Part shown: piece by piece, positions 1-6,169 of the stretch | How the letters are laid out: every line of letters starts with the position of its first letter | How positions within the stretch are numbered: the first letter of the stretch is position 1 | Origin: Acetobacteraceae bacterium | GTDB lineage: Bacteria; Pseudomonadota; Alphaproteobacteria; Acetobacterales; Acetobacteraceae | Direction of reading: 5' to 3' | NCBI GenBank assembly: GCA_025356735.1 | Contig: JANXRT010000234.1 | Span: 1-8,874 of the forward strand | DNA length: 8,874 bases | Notes under the pieces: generated by a model | Databases searched by the model: none | Told to the model about the DNA's origin: nothing | Seen by the model: only the letters and a program-made list of their open reading frames with translations | Program-made: the position numbers and the translations under genes

Positions 1-921
1 CGCGGCCATCAGCATGACCAGCGCCAGGCCGCCGGAGATGATCACCGCCTGGCCAAGGTTGAGCATGTTGAGGCTGACCTGGCTGCGCACCGCGGCGCGC
101 TCGTAGCGGGCCAGGGCCACGTCGTAGCGGGCCGCCTCGTGCGCCTCGTTGCCGAAGTATTTCACCGTCTCGTAGTTCAACAGGCTGTCGACCGACTTGT
201 TCTGCGCCTCGGTGTCGCTGTCGTTCATGGCGCGGCGGATGCGCACCCGCTTGTTGGTGAAGGCCAGGGTGAAGGTCATGTAGGTGCTGACGGCTGCGAA
301 GGTGACCAGGGCGAAACGCCAGTCGAACAGCACCCAAAGGATCGTGGTCACCATCAGCATCTCGATGATGGTCGGGATGATGTTGAAGATCGCCAGCCGC
401 AGCACCGACTGGATGCCGATGGTGCCGCGCTCGATCGAGCGCGACAGGCCGCCGGTCTGCCGGTCCATGTGAAAGCGCAGCGACAGGCGGTGCAGGTGCT
501 GGAACGTCTCCAGCGCGACGCGACGCGCCGAGCGCATCTGCACCGCGGCGAACACCGCGTCACGGAATTCGGCGAAGCCGGCGGAGGCGATACGCAGCAG
601 GCCGTAGCCGACGATCAGCGCGATCGGGATGGCCAGGATGTCGGCGACCTGCCCGTTGGCCGACTTGGGTGCCAGGGCATCGACCGCGCGGCTATAGACG
701 ATCGGCACATAGACGGTGGCGACCTTGCTCGCGAGCAGGAACAGCATGGCGACGATGACGCGGAGCTTGGAATTGCGGTCGCCGCGCGGCCATAAGTACG
801 GTACCAGCGAGCCGATCGTGGCCCAGGTCGGGCGCGCCGGGAAGCGGCGGGGCGGCGCATTGGAGAGGCTGGCGGGGATGGCGGCGGTGGACGCGGCTTG
901 TGGGGAAGAAGAAGATCGCAT
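1..921 (-). CDS. Atm1-type (ABCB7/HMT1-like) ABC exporter, N-terminal part, cut by window edge
   Basis: This is the N-terminal 307 residues of a half-size ABC exporter whose reading frame runs off the left edge; the ATP-binding domain is not in the window. The frame is open throughout. Predicted inner-membrane segments lie near residues 53-75, 95-111, 175-199, 202-221 and 289-307. Two stretches match the Atm1 family closely: GGLSRSIERGT (157-167) and NYETVKYFGNE (249-259). In characterised Atm1 proteins (yeast Atm1, Novosphingobium Atm1) this membrane domain binds glutathione or glutathione-conjugated metal or sulfur species for export. The substrate here is inferred from family only. The N-terminus is a Ser/Ala/Pro-rich cytoplasmic tail. 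The start is uncertain: ATG at 919-921 or ATG at 928-930, neither with a strong Shine-Dalgarno; an in-frame stop lies at 946-948. The start region is head-to-head with the divergent Nudix gene, and the two starts overlap or nearly touch depending on which are used. Confidence 0.9.
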   Translation of the reverse strand, partial: MRSSSSPQAASTAAIPASLSNAPPRRFPARPTWATIGSLVPYLWPRGDRNSKLRVIVAMLFLLASKVATVYVPIVYSRAVDALAPKSANGQVADILAIPIALIVGYGLLRIASAGFAEFRDAVFAAVQMRSARRVALETFQHLHRLSLRFHMDRQTGGLSRSIERGTIGIQSVLRLAIFNIIPTIIEMLMVTTILWVLFDWRFALVTFAAVSTYMTFTLAFTNKRVRIRRAMNDSDTEAQNKSVDSLLNYETVKYFGNEAHEAARYDVALARYERAAVRSQVSLNMLNLGQAVIISGGLALVMLMAA

Positions 922-1820
922 TCCGCGCATGTGGCACGTCGGCCATCAATTTGAAAGGCGAGCGGTTGCCTGATCCCGATGGCTTGGGCTTTCTCCGCCA
1001 TGTCGCGGCGTGCAACAACGCCAGGCTGCCGGGCGGGCGCACGGCGCTTCTCATCGGCGAGGCGGTGGTCGGGTGGCTGGCGGCCGACGTGGCCGCGGCG
1101 TTGATCGGCCTTCCAGGGATCGCCGCGACGGCGGACGGAATGCGGCTACGGGATGGGGGCGCCCTGGTTGGCATCGCGCGTGCCCTGTCGGCGAAGGGGA
1201 TGGTGCGCTGGCGCGGCGAGGATTTCGACGTGCGCGCCGTGCCGAGCGGCGCGGTGCTGGGACGGATCGACCGTGGCGGCTTGCCGGTGCTCGGCATCGC
1301 GGCCGAGGGGGTACACGTCAACGGGCTGGTGGAGCGCGCCGACGGGCTGCATCTATGGGTGGGGCGGCGGGCGCGCGACAAGGCACTCGATCCCGGCAAG
1401 CTCGACCACATCGTCGCCGGCGGCATTCCCGCCGGGCTGAGCCCGGTCGAGACGTTGGTCAAGGAGGCCGCCGAGGAGGCCGCCATTCCACCGGAGCTCG
1501 CCGGCACCGCGCGGCCGGTCGGCATGATCTCCTATGCCATGGAGCGGCCGGAGGGGCTCCGGCGCGATCGGCTTCACTGCTTCGATCTGCTGTTGCCGGC
1601 CGGTTTCGAGCCGCGCCCGAACGATGGCGAAGTCGAAGCGTTCGAGCTGTGGCCGATGGCGCGCGCCGTGGCCACGGTGCGCGACACCGACGGCTTCAAG
1701 TTCAATGTCAACCTGGTGCTGATCGATCTCTTTCTGCGCACCAGGGCGGTTGCCGGCGCCGAGGCCGAGGGCCTGCGCCAGGCGATGAAGGCGCTCAACC
1801 TTCCGGAGGAGCCACGATGA
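900..1820 (+). CDS. DUF4743 / Nudix hydrolase family protein (possible oxidised-thiamine-diphosphate phosphatase)
   Basis: The only plus-strand gene, about 306 residues from GTG 900. An N-terminal DUF4743-like region begins near residue 30 (GFLRHVAACNNARL, ending in VGWL) and is followed by a Nudix fold. The Nudix box at residues 174-196 (GGIPAGLSPVETLVKEAAEE...) is degenerate: the first Glu is Leu, the usual Arg is Lys188 and the late Gly is Ala. The metal-binding Glu189, Glu192 and Glu193 remain, so it is probably active. Known members of this DUF4743-Nudix group in fungi, plants and bacteria (yeast YJR142W, the Nudix part of fission yeast Tnr3) hydrolyse damaged oxo/oxy-thiamine diphosphates; this role is inferred from family. 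The start is uncertain. GTG 900 would overlap the divergent ABC gene, whereas TTG 966 has an AAAGG/GAG-like site just upstream and would leave a short gap. The 3' end overlaps the converging DUF4167 gene by 26 bp. Confidence 0.87.
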   Translation: MGKKKIAFRACGTSAINLKGERLPDPDGLGFLRHVAACNNARLPGGRTALLIGEAVVGWLAADVAAALIGLPGIAATADGMRLRDGGALVGIARALSAKGMVRWRGEDFDVRAVPSGAVLGRIDRGGLPVLGIAAEGVHVNGLVERADGLHLWVGRRARDKALDPGKLDHIVAGGIPAGLSPVETLVKEAAEEAAIPPELAGTARPVGMISYAMERPEGLRRDRLHCFDLLLPAGFEPRPNDGEVEAFELWPMARAVATVRDTDGFKFNVNLVLIDLFLRTRAVAGAEAEGLRQAMKALNLPEEPR

Positions 1821-2661
1821 TCGGGATATCCCGCGCCTCCGGCTGATCGCCGGTGCCCGGTGCCGCGGCAGGAGCGCCGGACGCGCCATTGTCCAGCACC
1901 GGGCGCTCGGCCCGTGGCTCACGCCGCTGGCGGATGCGAGGCTCCGGCCGCGCGACGATGGGCGCTTCAGACGCCGCCTCGGCGGCTGCCTGGGGCACCG
2001 CCTGCGGTTGCGCTTCCGCTTCCACTTGGGCTTCCATCCGACGTTGGGCTTCCATGCGCGGTTCCGGCCTGGGCTCGATGCGTGGCTCCGGACGCGGCTC
2101 GGGACGGGGTTCCGGCCGATGTTCGGAACGCTGTTCGAAGCGCGGTTCCGGACGCGGCTCGTTGCGGGCCTCGATCCGCTGCTCGTTGCCGTTTTCGGCC
2201 TCGTCGCCATCTGCGGAGAAGTTCTGGCCGAAAGAGCTCTGGTTGCCGTTCTGGCCGTTCTGGCCGGCATAGTCGCCATCGTTCTGGAACCGTCGCGGGC
2301 CGCCATGCTGCGGGCCGGCTTGACCATTGTGCTGGCCATTCTGCTGCTGGCCGTTCTGCTGGCCCTGCTGCACCGCTTGGTTCATCGCGTTGAGAATACG
2401 GAAGTAATGCTCGGCGTGCTGGAAGTAGCCCTCCGCCATCACCCGGTCGCCGCCGCTGGTCGCATCGCGGCCCATCTGCAGGTACTTCTCGAACAGCTGC
2501 TGCGACGTGCCGCGAACCCGCACGTCGGGCCCGCTGCTATCGAAGACGTGGTTGCGATTGAGCGGCACGTTGCCGCTTTGGTGGCGTATCGGCGCGCCAC
2601 CGCCGCCATTGCCGCCGCCGCCAGGCCGGTGATTGCGTCCACGCATGCGTTTTATGTTCAT
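1795..2661 (-). CDS. DUF4167 domain-containing protein with long disordered repeat tail
   Basis: A 288-residue protein of a family widespread in alphaproteobacteria and of unknown function. The N-terminus is basic and Gly-rich (KRMRGRN at 4-10, then a poly-Gly stretch). The conserved DUF4167 domain covers about residues 36-92 and shows SSGPDVRVRGTSQQLFEKYL (42-61) and QHAEHYFRIL (81-90). The rest looks disordered: a Gln/Asn/Gly-rich stretch (about 96-145), ten tandem x-E-x-R tetrapeptides (163-202), then an Ala/Pro/Glu-rich tail. Its place just downstream of prfA-prmC is common in alphaproteobacteria and hints at a link to translation or RNA; the RG-rich start would suit RNA binding, but that is inference. 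ATG at 2659-2661 is chosen because it is the only in-frame ATG ahead of the KRMRGR motif; an AGGA lies about 18 nt upstream, too far to be a good ribosome site. ATG at 2644-2646 is the alternative. A 307-bp gap separates it from prmC, so it may have its own promoter. Confidence 0.93.
   Translation of the reverse strand: MNIKRMRGRNHRPGGGGNGGGGAPIRHQSGNVPLNRNHVFDSSGPDVRVRGTSQQLFEKYLQMGRDATSGGDRVMAEGYFQHAEHYFRILNAMNQAVQQGQQNGQQQNGQHNGQAGPQHGGPRRFQNDGDYAGQNGQNGNQSSFGQNFSADGDEAENGNEQRIEARNEPRPEPRFEQRSEHRPEPRPEPRPEPRIEPRPEPRMEAQRRMEAQVEAEAQPQAVPQAAAEAASEAPIVARPEPRIRQRREPRAERPVLDNGASGAPAAAPGTGDQPEARDIPIIVAPPEG
2056..2175 (-). repeat. Ten tandem 12-bp units encoding x-E-x-R
   Basis: Inside the DUF4167 gene, residues 163-202 consist of ten consecutive tetrapeptides: IEAR, NEPR, PEPR, FEQR, SEHR, PEPR, PEPR, PEPR, IEPR, PEPR. 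The stretch is exactly 120 bp with a 12-bp period. Every unit keeps Glu at position 2 and Arg at position 4; position 3 is mostly Pro. The product would be a charge-balanced, proline-rich extended segment. Copy number in such repeats often differs between strains. Confidence 0.9.
2236..2376 (-). repeat. Gln/Asn/Gly-rich low-complexity coding segment
   Basis: Residues 96-142 of the DUF4167 protein are dominated by Gln, Asn and Gly (runs such as QQGQQNGQQQNGQHNG and YAGQNGQNGNQ). This resembles prion-like or condensate-forming low-complexity segments in composition only. The CAG/CAA/AAC codons make the opposite strand read as Leu/Val-rich, which creates a spurious hydrophobic antisense reading frame. 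Confidence 0.85.
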
Positions 2662-2708
2662 TCTGTTGCCGTCGCGCTTTCCTGTTGATGGTGCGGCCGG
2701 GAAACCGC

Positions 2709-2728
2709 CGGAGCGCCCATGCGCTCCG
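2709..2728 (-). promoter_or_regulatory. Perfect 8-bp hairpin upstream of the DUF4167 start
   Basis: On the minus strand the arms CGGAGCGC and GCGCTCCG pair without mismatch around a 4-nt loop. The hairpin ends about 47 nt before the ATG at 2661, so it would sit in the 5' leader of the DUF4167 mRNA if transcription starts upstream. A short GGCGGTTTCCC follows, not a real U-tract, so a leader structure fits at least as well as a terminator. Confidence 0.5.
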
Positions 2729-2893
2729 ATCGTAGTTCAGGCCAGCCGCAGAGGGCTTTGACCTGAAGGTTGGGTTCGCGGCCAAGCATCCATTCCGAGA
2801 TATCTGGCCGTCGTCGTTGCTGCGAGCGAGCATCCGCCCCGCCAAGGCGCCCTGATGGGCGGTATGACAGGTGTGATGGCGGACCTTGCGCCT

Positions 2894-2916
2894 GGGAAGC
2901 CGCCCTGCGGACTCCC
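2894..2916 (-). terminator. Candidate terminator or 3'-end hairpin downstream of prmC
   Basis: Starting about 50 nt after the prmC stop, the minus strand can form a 10-position stem (GGGAGTCCGC with GCGGCTTCCC) with one G-U pair, one mismatch and a 3-nt AGG loop. No U-run follows, so this is not a textbook intrinsic terminator. It may stabilise the 3' end or act with Rho. On the plus strand a short TTTC follows, but no plus-strand gene ends here. Confidence 0.35.
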
Positions 2917-2968
2917 TTTCAAATCCAAGGCTACTAGACCTGGGCGCAACTGCCAAACGGTTTCTTCG

Positions 2969-3805
2969 CTAGTCGCATCTTGCGCGCAACACGATCGCGC
3001 GTGCGATCCCGGAAAGATCGGCGCGGGTGCTCCAGGCGAGCCCGTTCGCCGCCGCCATTCGGCCGACATCCTCGGCCTGCCCGGCGCCAAGCTCCATCAC
3101 CGCGATGCCGTCCGGGGCCATCAGCCGGGGCAGAACCGCCATCAGGATGCGATAGGCGGCCAACCCGTCGCTGCCGCCGTCCAGCGCGCCGGCCGGCTCG
3201 TGCAGCGCCACCTCGGGCATCAGGTCGGCCAGATCGGCGGTGCGGACGTAGGGCGGGTTGGACAGCACGACGTCGAAGACACCGGCGATCGGCGCCGCCC
3301 AATCGGCGCAGGCGAAGGCGGAGCGGTGCGCCAGATCGAGCGTCCGCGCGTTGGAAGCGGCCAGAGCGGCCGCTGCGGGCAGACGGTCGATGCCGACCCC
3401 GAACGCCGCCGGAAACTCGGTCAGGGCCGCCAGCAGCAGGCAGCCGGTGCCGGTGCCGAGGTCAAGTATGCGCGCCACCCGCCCAGCCTCGGGAACCTCC
3501 GCCATCGCGGCCTCGATCAGCGTCTCGGAGTCGGCCCTCGGTACCAGGGTCACGCCGGAGACCGCGAACTCCAGGCTCCAGAACTCCTGGCGGCCCCGGA
3601 TGATCGCCATCGGCTCGCGTGCGGCGCGGCGGGCGACGAGCGCTTGAAAGGGCTCGGCCGGAACCGACGGCCGCTCGCGCAGCAGCTCGGCCGAGGTCAC
3701 GCCCAACGCGTGGGCCAGCAGCAGCCGGGCCTCGAGCCTCGGATTCTCGATACCGGCGTGCTTCAGCGCATCGGCGCCGAGCGTCAGGGCCTGCTCGAAG
3801 ATCAA
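2969..3805 (-). CDS. prmC: Release factor glutamine N5-methyltransferase PrmC (HemK)
   Basis: A full-length 278-residue SAM-dependent methyltransferase that modifies the glutamine of the GGQ loop in release factors RF1 and RF2, raising peptide-release efficiency in the cytoplasm. A short helical N-terminal domain (about 1-75) binds the release factor. The linker has REPMAIIRGRQEFWSLEF (63-80) and VPRADSE (88-94, usually PRPET/PRADSE in relatives). The catalytic domain shows the SAM-binding DLGTGTG (115-121) and the family NPPY motif (183-186) that holds the target glutamine. The start is TTG at 3803-3805, supported by an AGGG site 6 nt upstream that includes bases of the prfA stop codon. The gap to prfA, which encodes its substrate, is only 8 bp, so the two are almost certainly co-transcribed. 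The stop is TAG. Confidence 0.96.
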   Translation of the reverse strand: MIFEQALTLGADALKHAGIENPRLEARLLLAHALGVTSAELLRERPSVPAEPFQALVARRAAREPMAIIRGRQEFWSLEFAVSGVTLVPRADSETLIEAAMAEVPEAGRVARILDLGTGTGCLLLAALTEFPAAFGVGIDRLPAAAALAASNARTLDLAHRSAFACADWAAPIAGVFDVVLSNPPYVRTADLADLMPEVALHEPAGALDGGSDGLAAYRILMAVLPRLMAPDGIAVMELGAGQAEDVGRMAAANGLAWSTRADLSGIARAIVLRARCD

Positions 3806-3811
3806 CCGGAG

Positions 3812-3815
3812 CCCT
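3812..3815 (-). promoter_or_regulatory. Ribosome binding site AGGG for prmC, overlapping the prfA stop
   Basis: On the minus strand the prfA stop TAG is followed by GG, so TAGGG serves both as stop and as Shine-Dalgarno. It lies 6 nt before the TTG start of prmC. This supports the TTG start and suggests translational coupling between RF1 and its methyltransferase. Confidence 0.6.
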
Positions 3816-4869
3816 ACTCCGACGCGGCCAGGCGGGCGGCCTGGTCCTCGGCGGTGAGCGCGTCGATGAATTCGTCCAGGTCGCCCTGAACGACGCGGTC
3901 CAGCTTGTAGACGGTCAGGTTGATGCGGTGGTCGGAGACGCGGCCCTGGGGGAAGTTGTAGGTTCGGATGCGCTCGGAGCGGTCGCCGGTGCCGACCTGG
4001 GACTTGCGGTCGGCTGAGCGCGTGGCGTGCAGGCTGGCGCGCTGTTGTTCATACAGCCGGGCGCGAAGAATCTTCATCGCCTTGGCGCGGTTCTTGTGCT
4101 GGCTGCGCTCCTCCTGCATCGCGACCACGATGCCGGACGGGATGTGGGTGATGCGGACGGCGCTTTCGGTCTTGTTGACGTGCTGGCCGCCGGCGCCCGA
4201 TGCGCGATAGACGTCGATGCGCAGATCGGCCTCGTTGACCTCGACATCGACCTCCTCCGCCTCGGGCAGCACCGCCACGGTGACGGTCGAGGTGTGGATG
4301 CGGCCCTGACTTTCGGTGGTTGGCACGCGCTGCACGCGGTGCACGCCGGATTCGTATTTCAGCCGGGCGAAGACGTTGCGGCCGGTGATTTCGGCGATGC
4401 CTTCCTTTAGGCTGCCGAGGCCGTTCTCGCCGAATTCCAGGACCTCGACCCGCCAGCCCTGCGCCTCGGCGTATTTCTGGTACATCGAAAAAAGCTCGGC
4501 GGCGAACAGCCCGGCCTCGTCGCCGCCGGCGGCCGGGCGGATTTCCAAGATGGCGGAGCGCGCGTCGGCCTCGTCGCGGGGCAGCAGAGAAAGGCGGATC
4601 TCGTGTTCGAGGGTGGGGATGCGGTCCTTCAGGTCGAACAACTCGGCCTCGGCCAGTTCCTTCATGTCGGGATCGGCGAGCATGGTTTCGGCTTCGGCGC
4701 GGGCCTGCTCGGCGCTTCGCAGCTCGCCGATGCGCACCACCACGGGTTCGATGTCGGACAGCTCGCGCGAGGCGCGGACATAGGCCTCGCCCTGGATGCC
4801 CTCGGTGAGCAGCGAGCGTAGTTCCTCGGCGCGCGCCGCGATGCGGTCGAGCTTGCTGGCGAGGCTCAT
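3814..4869 (-). CDS. prfA: Peptide chain release factor 1
   Basis: A 351-residue class I release factor that recognises UAA and UAG in the ribosomal A site and triggers hydrolysis of peptidyl-tRNA. The N-terminal helical domain 1 is followed by LEIRPAAGGDEAGLFAAELF (108-127). The stop-codon reading tripeptide of the P-x-T type is PTT (183-185) in RVPTTESQGRIHTS. The catalytic GGQ sits at 227-229 in RASGAGGQHVNKTESAVRI; its Gln is the target of PrmC. Length matches the family (about 350-360). The start ATG at 4867-4869 has AAGG 5 nt upstream and overlaps the hisS stop as ATGA, so translation of the two is likely coupled. RF1 reads UAG, the stop codon used by prfA itself and by the neighbouring prmC, rodZ and ptsP genes. 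Confidence 0.99.
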   Translation of the reverse strand: MSLASKLDRIAARAEELRSLLTEGIQGEAYVRASRELSDIEPVVVRIGELRSAEQARAEAETMLADPDMKELAEAELFDLKDRIPTLEHEIRLSLLPRDEADARSAILEIRPAAGGDEAGLFAAELFSMYQKYAEAQGWRVEVLEFGENGLGSLKEGIAEITGRNVFARLKYESGVHRVQRVPTTESQGRIHTSTVTVAVLPEAEEVDVEVNEADLRIDVYRASGAGGQHVNKTESAVRITHIPSGIVVAMQEERSQHKNRAKAMKILRARLYEQQRASLHATRSADRKSQVGTGDRSERIRTYNFPQGRVSDHRINLTVYKLDRVVQGDLDEFIDALTAEDQAARLAASE

Positions 4870-6101
4870 GTCAGCCTTGAGGCGACTTCCGCCAGTGGGA
4901 CGGCAACCTGTGCGCCGGTTGCCAGGTCTTTTACCTGAACGATACCGGCGGCGATGTCGTCGGCGCCGAGCAGGATGGCCGACTTGGCACCCATCCGGTT
5001 GGCGCGTTCCAGCCGGCGCTTGAGGTTGCCTCGGTACGAGACTTCCGCACGGATGCCGGCGCCGCGCAGAGACTGAAGCAAGCCGATGGCGGCGGCTTCG
5101 GCTTCGTCGCCAATCGGGATGACGGCGATGCTAGGCGGCGCGGCGGGCGCCTGGTCGAGCAGCATGGACAGCCGCTCGATCCCCGCGGCCCAACCGACTG
5201 CGGGGGTTGGCGGTCCGCCCATCTCGGCGACCAGGCCGTCATAGCGGCCGCCGGCCAGCACGGTGCCCTGGGCGCCGAGGGCCTTGGTCACGAACTCGAA
5301 CGCCGTGTGGCCGTAGTAGTCCAGACCGCGCACGATGCGGGGATTCTCGGTAAAGGGCACGCCAAACTGCGTCAGATGGCGCTTCAGCCCAGCATAGAAG
5401 GTGGCCGCTTGTTCGGTCAGGAACGGCATTATCGTCGGTGCGCCGGCGACGATGCGGCGGTCGCCCTCGTCCTTGCTGTCGAGGATGCGCATCGGGTTAC
5501 GCTCCAGTCGGCTGAGGCTTTCGGCCGACAGCTTGTCGCGGTGCGCGGAGAGATACTCGACCAGCGCCTCGCGGTAGGCATCACGGCTTTCGCGGTCGCC
5601 CAGTGTGTTAATCTCGAGCACGGTGTTGGCGGCAACGCCGAGTGCGACAAGGATGTCCCAGCCGCAGGCGATGACCTCGGCGTCGGCCAGTGGCTCGGAC
5701 GGGCCGATCAGTTCCAGCCCGATCTGGTGGAACTGGCGGTATCTTCCCTTTTGCGGCCGCTCGTAGCGGAACATCGGGCCGGCGTAGAATATCTTCTGCG
5801 GCAGCGACTGGGTCAGGCCGTTGGTCACCAGGGCGCGGCAGACGCCGGCAGTGCCTTCCGGGCGCAGGGTGAGGCTGTCGCCGCCGCGGTCCTCGAAGGT
5901 GTACATCTCCTTGGTCACGACGTCGGAGGTTTCGCCGAGAGTGCGCGAGAACACACGGGTGTCCTCGAACACCGGCGTGCTCCACTCGTCGAAGCCGTAG
6001 CTGGCGGCGATACGGCGCGCGGTGTCGATCACATAGCTATGGCGCCGGTGGTCCTCGCCAATAATATCCCGGGTGCCCCGGACAGGCTGCAAGTCGGCCA
6101 A
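4866..6101 (-). CDS. hisS: Histidyl-tRNA synthetase
   Basis: A 411-residue class IIa synthetase that attaches histidine to tRNA-His in the cytoplasm, working as a dimer. Class II motif 1 lies around residues 34-46. Motif 2 is FRYERPQKGRYRQFHQ (111-126). The histidine-specific RGLDYY is at 258-263. Motif 3 is AVGWAAGIERL (301-311), preceded by GGRYDGL (284-290). The C-terminal part from about 322 is the anticodon-binding domain. Length is close to the bacterial norm (E. coli has 424). The start is TTG at 6099-6101, chosen because it gives the usual MADLQPVRGT opening and an in-frame TAA lies only 15 nt further upstream. The likely Shine-Dalgarno AAGGA (6114-6118) is 12 nt away, longer than ideal, which together with TTG suggests weak initiation. 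It follows ispG after 77 bp and overlaps prfA by 4 bp. Confidence 0.98.
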   Translation of the reverse strand: MADLQPVRGTRDIIGEDHRRHSYVIDTARRIAASYGFDEWSTPVFEDTRVFSRTLGETSDVVTKEMYTFEDRGGDSLTLRPEGTAGVCRALVTNGLTQSLPQKIFYAGPMFRYERPQKGRYRQFHQIGLELIGPSEPLADAEVIACGWDILVALGVAANTVLEINTLGDRESRDAYREALVEYLSAHRDKLSAESLSRLERNPMRILDSKDEGDRRIVAGAPTIMPFLTEQAATFYAGLKRHLTQFGVPFTENPRIVRGLDYYGHTAFEFVTKALGAQGTVLAGGRYDGLVAEMGGPPTPAVGWAAGIERLSMLLDQAPAAPPSIAVIPIGDEAEAAAIGLLQSLRGAGIRAEVSYRGNLKRRLERANRMGAKSAILLGADDIAAGIVQVKDLATGAQVAVPLAEVASRLT

Positions 6102-6113
6102 TTGGAGAAATGA

Positions 6114-6118
6114 TCCTT
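6114..6118 (-). promoter_or_regulatory. Distant Shine-Dalgarno AAGGA for hisS
   Basis: AAGGA on the minus strand with 12 nt before the TTG start at 6101. It overlaps the in-frame TAA at 6117-6119, which bounds the possible start. No other in-frame ATG or GTG lies between that stop and 6101. Confidence 0.5.
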
Positions 6119-6130
6119 AACGGATGCGCT

Positions 6131-6147
6131 CCCGGGCGCTTCCCGGG
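6131..6147 (-). promoter_or_regulatory. CCCGGG/CCCGGG hairpin in the hisS leader
   Basis: Two CCCGGG hexamers separated by 5 nt form a 6-bp all-GC stem. It ends 12 nt before the AAGGA of hisS. Because CCCGGG is its own complement, the copies can also pair in other ways. It could act as a leader structure or be half of a dispersed palindromic repeat together with the adjacent 6155-6169 hairpin. Confidence 0.45.
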
Positions 6148-6154
6148 CGGGGTG

Positions 6155-6169
6155 TGGGGCAGCGCCCCA
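6155..6169 (-). terminator. TGGGGC-GCT-GCCCCA hairpin just after ispG
   Basis: A 6-bp perfect stem with a 3-nt loop starting about 9 nt after the ispG stop codon. No U-tract follows, so it is more likely a 3'-end stabiliser, a partial or Rho-assisted terminator, or part of a repeated palindromic element than a textbook intrinsic terminator. Confidence 0.4.

Larger units (their letters stand above)
2662..2968. other. 307-bp non-coding gap between prmC and the DUF4167 gene
   Basis: No supportable gene is seen. The stretch holds three inverted repeats: 2709-2728, 2848-2861 and 2894-2916. None is followed by a clear T-run on the minus strand. No strong sigma-70 promoter is visible; the best I find is TTGGCA, 17 bp, TAGCCT on the minus strand (2956 to 2928), which is weak. 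The gap probably carries the end of the prmC transcript and the leader of the DUF4167 gene. Confidence 0.6.

Noticed and set aside
183..474. Plus-strand small open frames opposite the ABC exporter
   Set aside because: The minus frame is open for over 900 bp and carries Atm1 family motifs; the small plus frames carry none.
1353..2339. Minus-strand frame spanning the Nudix gene and part of the DUF4167 gene
   Set aside because: Arg/Ser/Pro-rich, out of frame with both real genes, and with no domain content.
2008..2688. Plus-strand frame that looks like a hydrophobic membrane protein
   Set aside because: Its Leu/Val-rich stretches are the complement of the Gln/Asn codons of the DUF4167 low-complexity region, and it covers the well-supported DUF4167 domain on the other strand.
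2928..2956. Possible minus-strand promoter TTGGCA, 17 bp, TAGCCT
   Set aside because: The -35 is good but the -10 matches only three of six consensus bases, and it begins only 13 bp after the prmC stop. Too weak to list as a feature.
2855..3889. 344-residue plus-strand open frame across prmC
   Set aside because: Antisense to prmC, which has SAM-binding and NPPY motifs; the antisense product has no recognisable feature.
5307..6113. 268-residue plus-strand open frame opposite hisS
   Set aside because: HisS motifs 1-3 and RGLDYY are intact on the minus strand; the antisense frame is a by-product of GC-rich codons.
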